This document shows positions 52,520 to 61,267 of a stretch of 64,000 nt of DNA, one piece after another. The stretch spans positions 62,001 through 126,000 of the forward strand of contig NZ_JAAZWC010000002.1 in assembly GCF_013185195.1 (NCBI RefSeq), given 5' to 3'. The number at the start of each line of letters is the position of its first letter. The stretch's first letter is position 1. Under the pieces are notes generated by a model. It was not told where the DNA came from. It made no database searches and saw only the letters and a program-made list of their open reading frames with translations. The position numbers were made by a program, and so were the translations under genes. The stretch comes from Saccharibacillus qingshengii. GTDB taxonomy: Bacteria; Bacillota; Bacilli; Paenibacillales; Paenibacillaceae.

Positions 52520-52659
52520 GATAAAGATCAGCCCCTTTCCGCGAAACGCTGTCTTGTGTATACGCGGCAGAGCTTGAGAAGTTCTTGTCGCTTGCCGGGT
52601 TGGACAAGGTTTTGCGAGGAAAAGGCCGATTTGTGTCCGTGATCGGAACGGAGCGGGAG

Positions 52660-53517
52660 TTATTCGTAAAAAAGCAGCCGTTTCGCATAAGCGTTCCGGA
52701 AATCGCTTGGCGTCAGTCCGACTATCTTTTTAAACGCTTTCATGAAATTGTGGGAATCGCTGTAGCCGAGCTTGACGGAAACTTCGCTGATATTCTGGTT
52801 CGTGTCGGTCAGCAGGTATTTGGCCAGCTCCATTTTTTGCTGCAGAATATACTGCTTGAGCGATATGCCCGAGATCGAAGAGAACAGATGCGAAATATAT
52901 TTTTCATTGTAACCGAACACTTCCGCAATTTGGGAGACTTTGACGGGCTGGCCGCGGCTCCATTTGATATAGTCGACGATGTCGTGGTACAGCTGCTCCT
53001 GCCGGGTCTTTTTGACGGAAAACGATTCCGCGTGCACGATCTGGTTATACAGCTCGCACAAAATGACGGTCGACATGTAATCGTTGAGCGGAGACGTATC
53101 GTAACTGCGGACGGAATCCTGGAGCTGCTTCATCATGACAATCATTTTCTCGAGGCTTTTCAGTTTGCCGTAGCGCGGAAGCACAATTTTCTGTTCCTGC
53201 TTGTCCGGCAGTCCCTGATCCGCATTTACGGTGACGACATCCTGCGCTTTGGCGGAAAAATGCAGCCAGTAAAAACTGCATTCCGATACCCGGTACCCGT
53301 ACTGCTCGGTCGAAGGCGGCAGCAGCAAATATTCGCCTTTCGACACGGTGAAACGCTGGCTTCCGTCGGCCAGATACAAGACGCCTTCCGTGACGACCAT
53401 CAGTTCGTAATCCGTCAGCGTGCGGCTGAGGTGAATCCAGTTGGCGTCGGGTGCGACGAATTTGCCGGTAATCGCCAGCTCGACGGGAGAATCGACGGAC
53501 AGCTCGTACGCAATCAT
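52660..53517 (-). CDS. AraC-family regulator of the adjacent sugar importer
   Basis: 285 residues from ATG 53517, eight bases after GGGGG; a TTG three bases earlier is the alternative. An N-terminal cupin sensor (YELMVVTEGVLYLADGSQRF, SKGEYLLLPP) is joined to a C-terminal double helix-turn-helix (VKVSQIAEVFGYNEKYISHLFSSISG, then ISEVSVKLGYSDSHNFMKAFKKIVGLTPSDFR). It faces the solute-binding-protein gene at 53750 across about 230 bases and is presumably its activator. Confidence 0.87.
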   Translation of the reverse strand: MIAYELSVDSPVELAITGKFVAPDANWIHLSRTLTDYELMVVTEGVLYLADGSQRFTVSKGEYLLLPPSTEQYGYRVSECSFYWLHFSAKAQDVVTVNADQGLPDKQEQKIVLPRYGKLKSLEKMIVMMKQLQDSVRSYDTSPLNDYMSTVILCELYNQIVHAESFSVKKTRQEQLYHDIVDYIKWSRGQPVKVSQIAEVFGYNEKYISHLFSSISGISLKQYILQQKMELAKYLLTDTNQNISEVSVKLGYSDSHNFMKAFKKIVGLTPSDFRNAYAKRLLFYE

Positions 53518-53567
53518 CAAAGCGGCCCCCTTTATCCAGTGAAAGTTTTTTTACAAAAAAAGGTCTA

Positions 53568-53581
53568 AAATAACGCTAACA
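53568..53581. promoter_or_regulatory. Weak cre-like site upstream of the ABC importer
   Basis: AAATAACGCTAACA matches 11 of 14 cre positions. A perfect TTGACA at 53628-53633 with a weak TATTTG at 53652-53657 (18-bp spacer) may be the importer promoter. Confidence 0.3.
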
Positions 53582-53749
53582 CAAAACATCCCCTCCCGCC
53601 AGAGATCGCCCCCTACAAGCTAACCTTTTGACACTTATTCGAACTTTAAACTATTTGCCGAGCCCTGCGATCCGATTAATCTAGAGTCGACAAACGAATA
53701 TGTAAGCGGATTCAAAAATAGGGTATCGAAAAACGGAGGGGATCGGATC

Positions 53750-55369
53750 ATGGGAAAAAGATTGGCGGTTCTGGCGATTCTGACGCTTGGGGCAGGACTG
53801 CTCTCGGGCTGCGGCGGTTCGGAAGAAGAGGGCGGAGCAAGCGGACAGACGACGCCGGACGGCAAAGTCAAACTGACCGCAATCATGACGAAGCACCCGC
53901 TGACCCAGGAATTTTCCAAAATGAAATGGCTGCAGGAAGCGGAAGAACGGGCGGGCGTCGAGATCGAATGGCAGGAAGTCAGCGCGGACTGGGGCCAGAA
54001 AAAAGGCGCGCTGCTTGCAGGCGGCGATATTCCCGATCTGATCATCGGTCCCAACGCTATTACGGATGCCGACTATGCGCAGTTCCCGGGGCTGTTCGAA
54101 GACCTGACGCCGCTGATCGAATCCGGCGCCCCCCATGTCCAAACCATGTTCGGGGAGAAACCGGAAACAAAAGCCATCTCCACCCAACTGGACGGCAAAA
54201 TCTACGGGCTGCCCAAATACCAACGCTTCTGGCCGGAGACGACCACGCGTCAATTTATCAATAAGCAGTGGCTGGACAATCTGGGTCTGAAAGCGCCGAC
54301 GAACTGGGATGAGCTGTACGAGGTTCTGGTCGCGTTCAAGGAGCAAGACGCCAACGGCAACGGAGATGCGAACGACGAGATTCCGATGGACTTTGCACCA
54401 AGCGGAACAGGCGGTTTCGGTCCGTTTATGCCGACGGTGCTGCTGGGCAGTCAGGGGATCACGCTTACGGATAACGCGGGACAAGGCTACTTCGTGGAAG
54501 ACGGGCAGGTCAAGAACTTTTTCACCGATGAACGGTACAAAGATCTGGTGGCGTTCCTGCACAAATGCTACGCGGCCGGCCTGATCAATACGGAAGTGTT
54601 CACGCAGGATTACACCAAGTACCAATCCGTGGCGCGCGGCAGCGGAGACACGGCGGCCGTCGGCTTCACCTGGGGCTGGGAAGTGACCGACCGCGTCGGC
54701 AACACGCTCGCGCCGCAGTACGAATCGCTGGCGCCGCTTAAGGAAACGGCGGATTCAAGCGATACGCTGTCCTGGACGTACGATTACAATTCGCTCAACT
54801 ACGGGGTCAATATGGTTTCGCTTGCTTCCACCTCCAAAAACAAAGAAGCGGCGGTGAAATTCATCAACGAACTGTACGATCCGGAAGTGAGTATGCAGGT
54901 CCTGTTCGGTTCGCTCGGCACCAATATCAAAGACAACGGCGACGGCACCTACGCGGTGCTGCCTCCGGAAGACAAAGCCATGGACCCGGGAACTTGGAAA
55001 TGGACAACGACATGGGCGGACAACGGTCCGATGTATATCGCGGATTCGCTGAAGCTTGAACTGGGCACGGACATGCAGTCGGTCGGCAAGCAGACGGAAC
55101 CGCTGAAGGCGGCACTGGACGGGATCGACAAAGAAAAAGACGTGCTGCCGAGCATGTTTATCAAATACAGCGTGGAAGACAACAATACGATGACGCTGAA
55201 CAATACGTCCATGCTGTCGCTGACTTTGTCCAAATGGGCGGAATGGATTACCAAAGGCGGCGTCGAGGAGCAGTGGGACGGCTATGTGGACAATGTCAAA
55301 AAGACCGGCATCGATCAAAATATCGAAATTATTCAAAAATACTATGACGACTATATGAGCAAAAATTAA
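53750..55369 (+). CDS. Extracellular solute-binding lipoprotein of a carbohydrate ABC importer (LplA-like)
   Basis: 539 residues. A lipoprotein signal peptide ends in the lipobox LLSGC (Cys near residue 22). The mature protein is a family 1 type solute-binding protein (LTQEFSKMKWLQEAEERAGVEIEW, GDIPDLIIGPNAI, GLPKYQRFWPETTTRQFINKQWLD). Such long proteins, with the permeases downstream, carry complex sugars or oligosaccharides in Paenibacillaceae. GGAGGGGATCGG precedes the ATG. The exact ligand is unknown. Confidence 0.92.
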   Translation: MGKRLAVLAILTLGAGLLSGCGGSEEEGGASGQTTPDGKVKLTAIMTKHPLTQEFSKMKWLQEAEERAGVEIEWQEVSADWGQKKGALLAGGDIPDLIIGPNAITDADYAQFPGLFEDLTPLIESGAPHVQTMFGEKPETKAISTQLDGKIYGLPKYQRFWPETTTRQFINKQWLDNLGLKAPTNWDELYEVLVAFKEQDANGNGDANDEIPMDFAPSGTGGFGPFMPTVLLGSQGITLTDNAGQGYFVEDGQVKNFFTDERYKDLVAFLHKCYAAGLINTEVFTQDYTKYQSVARGSGDTAAVGFTWGWEVTDRVGNTLAPQYESLAPLKETADSSDTLSWTYDYNSLNYGVNMVSLASTSKNKEAAVKFINELYDPEVSMQVLFGSLGTNIKDNGDGTYAVLPPEDKAMDPGTWKWTTTWADNGPMYIADSLKLELGTDMQSVGKQTEPLKAALDGIDKEKDVLPSMFIKYSVEDNNTMTLNNTSMLSLTLSKWAEWITKGGVEEQWDGYVDNVKKTGIDQNIEIIQKYYDDYMSKN

Positions 55370-55406
55370 GCGGTCGTCCGTTCTCCGGGAAAGGAAGTGG
55401 CTCTCG

Positions 55407-56369
55407 ATGGTTCCGAAAAATCCGTACGAGCATCCGGTCAATCTGCGCGCCTACAAACGCAAAAAGCCGACGGTGCTCAATACGTTCAGACGCGATTATC
55501 AGCTGTGGATCATGATTTTCCCCGCAATCGTCGTTATCTTCATCTTCAATTACATTCCGATGTACGGGATCCAGCTGGCGTTCCGCGACTACAATTTTGC
55601 CAAAGGATTGACGGGCGGCGAATGGCGGGGATTGTTTTACTTCAAGCAGTTTTTTGAAAGCTACCAGTTCGCCGATCTGATGAAAAATACGATTGTCATC
55701 AGCTTGTCGACGGTCGTGCTCAGTTTCCCGGCTCCGATCATTCTGGCGCTGCTGATCAATCAGCTGCGCTGGAAACGGGCCAAAAAAGCGCTGCAAACGA
55801 CCGTCTATCTGCCGCACTTCATCTCGATCGTCGTCATGGTCGGCCTGCTGAACGTGCTGCTCTCGCCAAATTCCGGCGTCATCGGCCATCTGCTGCAGTC
55901 GATGGGGCTGGGAGACGTGAATCTGCTGGGCTCTACCTCGACGTTCGTGCCGGTCTATGTACTCTCGGAAATCTGGCAGCACTGCGGTTGGAACAGTATT
56001 ATCTATCTGGCGGCGCTGTCGACGGTCGATCCGCAGCTGTACGATGCGTCGAAGATCGACGGGGCCAGCCGCTGGCAGACGATCCGCAATATCGAGATCC
56101 CGGCGCTGATTCCGACGATTATCATCTTGTTCGTGCTCAGTATGGGCAGCGTCCTCAGTACCGGCTTCGAGAAAATATTCCTGATGCAGAATTCGCTCAA
56201 CCTGCCGGTATCGGAAGTTATCGCGACTTATGTATACAAGATCGGGATCGTGAGCAACCAGTTCAGCTATTCGGCGGCGATCGGGCTGTTCAATACGCTG
56301 ATCAACTTCTTCTTCCTGTATACGATGAATCTCGTCGCCAGAAGAACATCGGAGACCAGCCTGTGGTAG
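55407..56369 (+). CDS. Sugar ABC transporter permease, LplB family
   Basis: 320 residues with six membrane helices, starting YQLWIMIFPAIVVIFIFNYIPMYGIQLAF. The coupling loop EAA motif is the DASKIDGASRWQTIRNIEIPALIPT segment. It forms the import channel with the next gene product and needs a separate ATPase, which is not encoded nearby. Confidence 0.95.
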   Translation: MVPKNPYEHPVNLRAYKRKKPTVLNTFRRDYQLWIMIFPAIVVIFIFNYIPMYGIQLAFRDYNFAKGLTGGEWRGLFYFKQFFESYQFADLMKNTIVISLSTVVLSFPAPIILALLINQLRWKRAKKALQTTVYLPHFISIVVMVGLLNVLLSPNSGVIGHLLQSMGLGDVNLLGSTSTFVPVYVLSEIWQHCGWNSIIYLAALSTVDPQLYDASKIDGASRWQTIRNIEIPALIPTIIILFVLSMGSVLSTGFEKIFLMQNSLNLPVSEVIATYVYKIGIVSNQFSYSAAIGLFNTLINFFFLYTMNLVARRTSETSLW

Positions 56370-56405
56370 CGTCGGCGGGTCTGCGAAGAAAGGAGCGGAG
56401 TCCTT

Positions 56406-57326
56406 ATGCAGCTTGTGCAAAAAAAGCAAAAAGAAGCGGTGCATAAACGCAAATTCGGCGAGTGGATGTTCGATGCGGTCGTCTTGGCGATCTGTCTGCT
56501 GATCTTCCTCAGCATCGTTTATCCGCTGTATTTCGTTGTGATTGCTTCGATCAGCAACTCGACGCTTGTCTCGACCGGACAGGTAACGATTTTCCCCAAA
56601 GACATCAGTTTCTTCGGTTATTCGGAAATCTTCAAAGACCAGCGGATCTGGACCGGTTACGGCAATACCATCTTGTACACGGTGCTTGGTACGGCGGTCA
56701 ATCTGCTGTTCACGCTGCCGGCGGCCTACGTGCTGTCCCGGCAGGAGTTCCGCGCCCGGCGCTTTATCATGTTCGCGTTCGTCGTGACGCTGTTCTTCGG
56801 CGGCGGACTGATTCCGACCTACCTGCTGATGAAAGATCTGCATATGCTCAACACGATGTGGGTGTTTATCCTGCCGTTCAGCGTAAACGTGTACAATCTG
56901 ATCATTGCGCGTTCCTTTTTCGAAAGCTCGATTCCCAAAGAGCTCTACGAAGCGGCCGCCATGGACGGCTGCTCGCATTTTCGCTATTTCGGTTCGGTGG
57001 TGCTGCCGCTGTCCAAAGCGATCGTGTCGGTCATCGGACTGTATTATCTCGTCGCGCACTGGAACGATTTCTTCACCGGGCTGATCTATATTCGGAGCAA
57101 CGATCTTCAGCCGCTCCAGATTGTACTGCGCGATATTCTGCTCTCCAATCAGGTCTTCTCGCAGGGAGCGGGCTCCGGCGGCGCGGCGGGCGGTTATGCC
57201 CAGCAGTATGCCGATCAAGTCAAATACGGCGTCATTATCGTATCGACACTGCCGATCCTGCTTGTCTACCCGTTCCTTCAGAAGTATTTCGACAAAGGGG
57301 TCATGATCGGTTCGGTCAAAGGCTGA
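56406..57326 (+). CDS. Sugar ABC transporter permease, LplC/YtcP family
   Basis: 306 residues with six membrane helices and the EAA loop YEAAAMDGCSHFRYFGSVVLPLSKA. It is the second channel half with the preceding LplB-like permease. AAGGAG precedes the ATG. A terminator follows immediately, so the operon is binding protein plus two permeases without ATPase or hydrolase. Confidence 0.95.
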   Translation: MQLVQKKQKEAVHKRKFGEWMFDAVVLAICLLIFLSIVYPLYFVVIASISNSTLVSTGQVTIFPKDISFFGYSEIFKDQRIWTGYGNTILYTVLGTAVNLLFTLPAAYVLSRQEFRARRFIMFAFVVTLFFGGGLIPTYLLMKDLHMLNTMWVFILPFSVNVYNLIIARSFFESSIPKELYEAAAMDGCSHFRYFGSVVLPLSKAIVSVIGLYYLVAHWNDFFTGLIYIRSNDLQPLQIVLRDILLSNQVFSQGAGSGGAAGGYAQQYADQVKYGVIIVSTLPILLVYPFLQKYFDKGVMIGSVKG

Positions 57327-57360
57327 CGACGAATTCGGCCATCGAAAAAAATAGACAGCA

Positions 57361-57388
57361 AAAAAGAGGCCGGAAACGGCCTCTTTTT
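57361..57388. terminator. Bidirectional terminator after the importer
   Basis: AAAAAGAGGCCG (57361-57372), GAAA loop, CGGCCTCTTTTT (57377-57388). It also serves the convergent regulator gene. Confidence 0.92.
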
Positions 57389-57435
57389 GCTGTCGCGCCA
57401 GTTCGACCAAGCGAAGCGAAGAAAGAATGCACGCG

Positions 57436-58395
57436 TTATTTGGCGGATAAAGCGGCGGGTCTGTCCGCAGCGGCGAACCCGCCTTCATGCGGATTGTACA
57501 GCACCCGTGCGAGCAGATGCTGGCTGTAATTCCCGAAGTGGCGTCCGAACAGCGTAAGACCGCGTTTGTTGGCAGGACGGTCGGTTACGGCCATCCGAAA
57601 CGTCATTTCGCTCCGGTAATCAAGCCGGATATCTTCGAGCGTGACGTCCGAAATCCGGCAGCCGTCGATAAAACTGCCTTCGCTGTTGATCCGGATCAGC
57701 TTGAGCATCCCGTATTGATTCAAGTGGGGCGGCCACCAATCCGGATTGAACGTGCCGCGTACATCGCCGAAGTCGCCGGGGCTGGTCCAGGTGCCGATCG
57801 CGATCCCGTTCAGGGAAAAGTCGATATCGGAAGGATAATGATCGTTGTAACCGGGCGCTTCGGAACCGATCTCCATCGAAAATTGGATCTCGCGGAAACT
57901 GTGATTGGCTTTGAGGTAATTCGGAATGCGGTATTCGACGAACCCTTCGGCAAGCCAGATGATTTCCGCATGGATCCGCTGAGGATCGGCAAAATAACGC
58001 GGATCGTCGAAATCGCCGATGATACTGTCTTTGGTCGCGAGGCCGCAGGTCGGCAGGGCTTTGTAGTCGCTGTAGTGGCCCACCTGGATTTCCACTTCAT
58101 ACAAGTTGTCGGCTTCTTTGCTGCGCAGATCGACCATCAGTTTGTCTTTGTTCAGATAACACAGTTTTTGCAGCCCGTGTTTGCCGCCGGTCGTCCGGAT
58201 TTCGATCAAGCCGCATTCTTCGAGTTTTTTGATATGGGGCGTGATCGCTCCGTTGCTCAATTCCAGCTTTTTGGCCAGTTCGTTCAAGTTGAGTTCTCCG
58301 TTATGCGCCAGCAGTTCAAGAATCCGAATCCGGATTTCCGAACTCAGCGCTTTAAAAATATCGATCCCGCTCATCAAGTCTTTGATATAGATCAT
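57436..58395 (-). CDS. Long ArsR-type regulator with a C-terminal sensor domain
   Basis: 319 residues from ATG 58395; a GTG at 58407 is an alternative start. The first ~90 residues form an ArsR/SmtB winged helix (FKALSSEIRIRILELLAHNGELNLNELAKKLELSNGAITPHIKKLEECGLIE). About 220 further residues (for example AEGFVEYRIPNYLKA, SDIDFSLNGIAIGTWTSPGDFGDVRG, LIRINSEGSFIDGCRISDV) form a beta-rich domain I do not recognise. ArsR proteins are usually near 100 residues. It faces the araN-like operon, so this domain probably senses a sugar such as arabinose or an arabino-oligosaccharide. Confidence 0.8.
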   Translation of the reverse strand: MIYIKDLMSGIDIFKALSSEIRIRILELLAHNGELNLNELAKKLELSNGAITPHIKKLEECGLIEIRTTGGKHGLQKLCYLNKDKLMVDLRSKEADNLYEVEIQVGHYSDYKALPTCGLATKDSIIGDFDDPRYFADPQRIHAEIIWLAEGFVEYRIPNYLKANHSFREIQFSMEIGSEAPGYNDHYPSDIDFSLNGIAIGTWTSPGDFGDVRGTFNPDWWPPHLNQYGMLKLIRINSEGSFIDGCRISDVTLEDIRLDYRSEMTFRMAVTDRPANKRGLTLFGRHFGNYSQHLLARVLYNPHEGGFAAADRPAALSAK

Positions 58396-58437
58396 GCCGG
58401 TTCCCACTTTCCCGAAAGTAGTCCTGAAACGTTTTAC

Positions 58438-58454
58438 TATTTTAAAATATTATA
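58438..58454 (-). promoter_or_regulatory. Palindrome overlapping the -10 of the ArsR-type regulator
   Basis: TATTTTAAAATA (58438-58449) is a perfect 12-bp palindrome that touches a TATAAT -10 on the minus strand (58454-58449). This suggests autoregulation. Confidence 0.5.
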
Positions 58455-58641
58455 AACGTAAAGCGCGAAAAAAAGCAGTCGGAAGCCAAATTGCCCGAAA
58501 TACGGCATTTAAAACCCGGAAACAAACGTGAATACGTTATTTTAGTTCAATAAAACCTAAAGTAAAAGTATGAATATGAAAAGGCTCTTTTTCCTCCCCT
58601 TTGTTTTAGATTTGCCTCTTATAGCTTTAGAACTTCTTGAA

Positions 58642-58655
58642 AAGTTTTAAAACTT
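58642..58655. promoter_or_regulatory. Palindromic operator candidate next to the araN promoter
   Basis: AAGTTTTAAAACTT, a perfect 14-bp palindrome with the same TTTTAAAA core as the one at 58438, five bases upstream of the -35. Confidence 0.5.
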
Positions 58656-58659
58656 GTAG

Positions 58660-58688
58660 TTTACAAGGCCAAATCCTTATGTTATTTT
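58660..58688 (+). promoter_or_regulatory. Promoter of the araN-araP-araQ-GH43 operon
   Basis: TTTACA (58660-58665), 17 bases, TATTTT (58683-58688). About 240 bases of leader follow. A TTTAGA-4-TCTAAA inverted repeat at 58728-58743 lies downstream of the start site. Confidence 0.6.
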
Positions 58689-58928
58689 AATCCTGTAAGC
58701 GGATACATTCAAGGTTAAATAAATTGTTTTAGATTATTCTAAACTAAAGAGGGGGTTTACCTTTTCATTGCAGGTGCGCCAAACAAGCTATCGAAACAAG
58801 CCGCCACAAACGGATCGTAACCCTGCCGGGCCAACCGCCTCTTACATAAACTCCGGCACGGAAAAAGATTCGGTGAGGCAGCCCCGCCAAGACAGTCACT
58901 ATTCTATTTATATTCGGGAGGGTCAAGC

Positions 58929-60263
58929 ATGATGAAAAAAGGATTTATCGTTTTGACGCTGTGCGCACTTCTGCTCGTGATGGCAGGCTGCGGGAATTCT
59001 TCGAGCAACGCGTCTTCGGGTGAGAAGTCGGTCATCGATGCGGGAGCAGGCGAAGGGGCAACCGAATTGTCCTACTGGACCTTCGTTGAACTGCACGGCA
59101 AACACTTCGAGAAGATGCTGGAGAAATGGAACAAGGAAAATGCCGATCGCCAGATCAAGCTGAATGTGACGGTCATGCCTTACGACGATATGCACAACAA
59201 ACTGTCGATCGCGCTGCAGACCGGAACGGGCGCTCCGGATATCGCGGATATCGAGCTGGGCAAATTCCCCGATTTCCTCAAAGGCACACCGCAGCTGGAA
59301 CCTCTGAACGACGCTATCGATCCTTACCGCGATACGATCGTCAAATCCCGGATCGATATCTACAGCAAAGACGGACAGAACTACGGTATTCCAACCCATG
59401 TCGGGGCTTCGGTCGCTTTCTACAACACCGAAATCCTGGAAGAAGCCGGCGTGGATTACACCAAAATCGTAACCTGGGACGACTTCAAAAAAGCCGGACA
59501 GCAGGTTTACGAGAAAACCGGCAAATACATGGGTACCGCCGATACCAGCGCGCCTTGGGAAGAATCGATGCTGCTCGCGCAGCAGGGTTCGGACTATACG
59601 GATGCCGACGGCAAGCCTCAGGTGAATTCGCCGGAGATGGTCAAAGCATTGACGATGCTCAAAGACCTGCAGGACAGCAATGTGATCTCGACGATTGCCG
59701 GCGGACAGCCGGATACGGAAGAAGCTTACGGCGAATATAACTCCGGCAATTATGCAACCGCCTTCATGCCGCTGTGGATGATGTCCCGGTATACGAACTA
59801 TATGCCGGACCTGGCCGGCAAGATTGCGATCGCGCCGATTCCGGTCTTCGAAAAAGGCATGCCTCGTTCGGTCGGCGGCGGCGGTACAGGCACAGTCGTC
59901 ACCAAGACGGCCAAAGACGTGCAGCTGGCCAAAGACTTCCTCGCTTTTGCCAAACTGTCCGAAGATGCCAATATCGAAATCTGGAACACGCTGGGCTTCG
60001 ATCCGGTCAACATGAAAGTCTGGGATATGAAAGAAGTCACGCACAATCCGGAGAACGAATTCGTGAAATACTTCAAGAACAACCCGTTTGACGTGCTGCA
60101 AGAAATTCGCGAAGAAATCAAATTCGTCAAATCGGTTCCGGCTTCTCCGACGATCAACAACGTATTCGGCACGGTGACGCTGAACGAGATCTTCGAAGAC
60201 GGCAAGGACATCAAGCAGGCACTGGACGACGCGCAGGCCCAGATCGAACAGGAACTTCAATAA
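58929..60263 (+). CDS. araN: Arabinose/arabino-oligosaccharide-binding lipoprotein (AraN-like)
   Basis: 444 residues. The signal peptide ends in VMAGC. The mature part (YWTFVELHGKHFEKMLEKWN, LSIALQTGTGAPDIADIELGKF, IPTHVGASVAFYNTEILEEAGV) resembles B. subtilis AraN, which binds arabino-oligosaccharides. GGGAGGG precedes the ATG. The two permeases and a GH43 arabinofuranosidase follow, supporting an arabinan-derived ligand; the symbol is by resemblance and context. Confidence 0.85.
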   Translation: MMKKGFIVLTLCALLLVMAGCGNSSSNASSGEKSVIDAGAGEGATELSYWTFVELHGKHFEKMLEKWNKENADRQIKLNVTVMPYDDMHNKLSIALQTGTGAPDIADIELGKFPDFLKGTPQLEPLNDAIDPYRDTIVKSRIDIYSKDGQNYGIPTHVGASVAFYNTEILEEAGVDYTKIVTWDDFKKAGQQVYEKTGKYMGTADTSAPWEESMLLAQQGSDYTDADGKPQVNSPEMVKALTMLKDLQDSNVISTIAGGQPDTEEAYGEYNSGNYATAFMPLWMMSRYTNYMPDLAGKIAIAPIPVFEKGMPRSVGGGGTGTVVTKTAKDVQLAKDFLAFAKLSEDANIEIWNTLGFDPVNMKVWDMKEVTHNPENEFVKYFKNNPFDVLQEIREEIKFVKSVPASPTINNVFGTVTLNEIFEDGKDIKQALDDAQAQIEQELQ

Positions 60264-60304
60264 ACCGGCCGATTTCATCGAACGGTTTCCATCCTAACGG
60301 AATT

Positions 60305-60345
60305 CCCGCCTGCCGCGAAAAGTTTGATCTTTTCGCGAAGGCGGG
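60305..60345 (+). repeat. Strong hairpin between araN and araP
   Basis: CCCGCC (60305-60310) pairs with GGCGGG (60340-60345), and CGCGAAAAG (60314-60322) with CTTTTCGCG (60329-60337). A weak TTCTCTTT follows. It may partly terminate or protect the araN message. Confidence 0.7.
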
Positions 60346-60372
60346 GTTCTCTTTAAAAGAAGGTGCGAAAAG

Positions 60373-61266
60373 ATGATCAAACGATTCCTGTATTCACAAA
60401 AAGTCGCTCCCTACGTGTTTGTCCTGCCTTTTATCCTGGTGTTTCTGATCTTCTGGGTGTATCCGCTCGGCAGTTCTTTCACAATGAGCTTTCAGAAACT
60501 ATCGCTTGGGCAGGAAGCCGAATGGGTCGGTCTGGACAACTATACCAAGCTTCTGGGCGATACCATCTTCCTCAAAGCGGTCATGAACAGCGCCGTGTAT
60601 ATGCTCTGTACGCTGTTGATTCTTATCCCGCTGCCGATGCTGCTGGCGGTGCTGATCAACAACAAATTTATGTGGGGACGCGAATTTTTCAAATCGTCGC
60701 TGTTCTTCCCGGCACTGACTTCGGTCGTCGTGGCCGGTACTATCTTCCGCCTCATGTTCGGAGAAATGGACGGCTCGCTGATTAACAGTTTCCTGGGCTT
60801 GTTCGGCATCGAACCGGTCAAGTTCCTCAAAGGACAGGTCACCGGATTTATCGCGCTGCTCGCTCTGGCAACCTGGCGCTGGCTCGGCGTGAATATTCTG
60901 TACTTCCTGTCGGGACTCAAAAGTATTCCGGAAGATTATTACGAAGCCGCTTCGATCGACGGCGCTTCGGCCTGGCAGAAATTCCGCATGATTACAATGC
61001 CGCTGCTCAAGCCGACAACGATCTACGTGCTGACGATCAGTATTTACGCGGGATTGGCTATGTTTATCGAAAGTCTCATGATCTGGAACGGCAACAATTC
61101 TCCGAAAAATATCGGTCTGACGATCGTCGGTTATCTGTACCGCCAGGGCATCGAGAAAAGCAATCTCGGTTACGCGGCGGCGGTCGGCATCGTGCTTCTG
61201 GTGCTGGCGATGACGATCAATATGATCCAGCTCGCCTTCTCGGGCCTATTCAAGAAGGAGGATTGA
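60373..61266 (+). CDS. araP: Sugar ABC transporter permease, AraP-like
   Basis: 297 residues, six membrane helices. PYVFVLPFILVFLIFWVYPLGSSFTMSF is the first; the EAA loop is YEAASIDGASAWQKFRMITMPLLKPT. It pairs with AraQ as the import channel. AAGAAGGTG precedes the ATG. The next gene starts one base after its stop. Confidence 0.9.
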   Translation: MIKRFLYSQKVAPYVFVLPFILVFLIFWVYPLGSSFTMSFQKLSLGQEAEWVGLDNYTKLLGDTIFLKAVMNSAVYMLCTLLILIPLPMLLAVLINNKFMWGREFFKSSLFFPALTSVVVAGTIFRLMFGEMDGSLINSFLGLFGIEPVKFLKGQVTGFIALLALATWRWLGVNILYFLSGLKSIPEDYYEAASIDGASAWQKFRMITMPLLKPTTIYVLTISIYAGLAMFIESLMIWNGNNSPKNIGLTIVGYLYRQGIEKSNLGYAAAVGIVLLVLAMTINMIQLAFSGLFKKED

Positions 61267-61267
61267 C

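Larger units (their letters stand above)
58408..58928. other. AT-rich divergent control region of the arabinan-type operon
   Basis: About 520 bases, far more AT-rich than the surroundings. It holds two palindromes with TTTTAAAA cores, the araN promoter and a TTTAGA/TCTAAA repeat, listed separately. No gene was seen. Confidence 0.7.

Noticed and set aside
55329-57488. 719-codon minus-strand frame opposite the two permease genes
   Set aside because: Arginine, glutamine and aspartate-rich shadow frame, mirrored from codons of hydrophobic residues on the coding strand.
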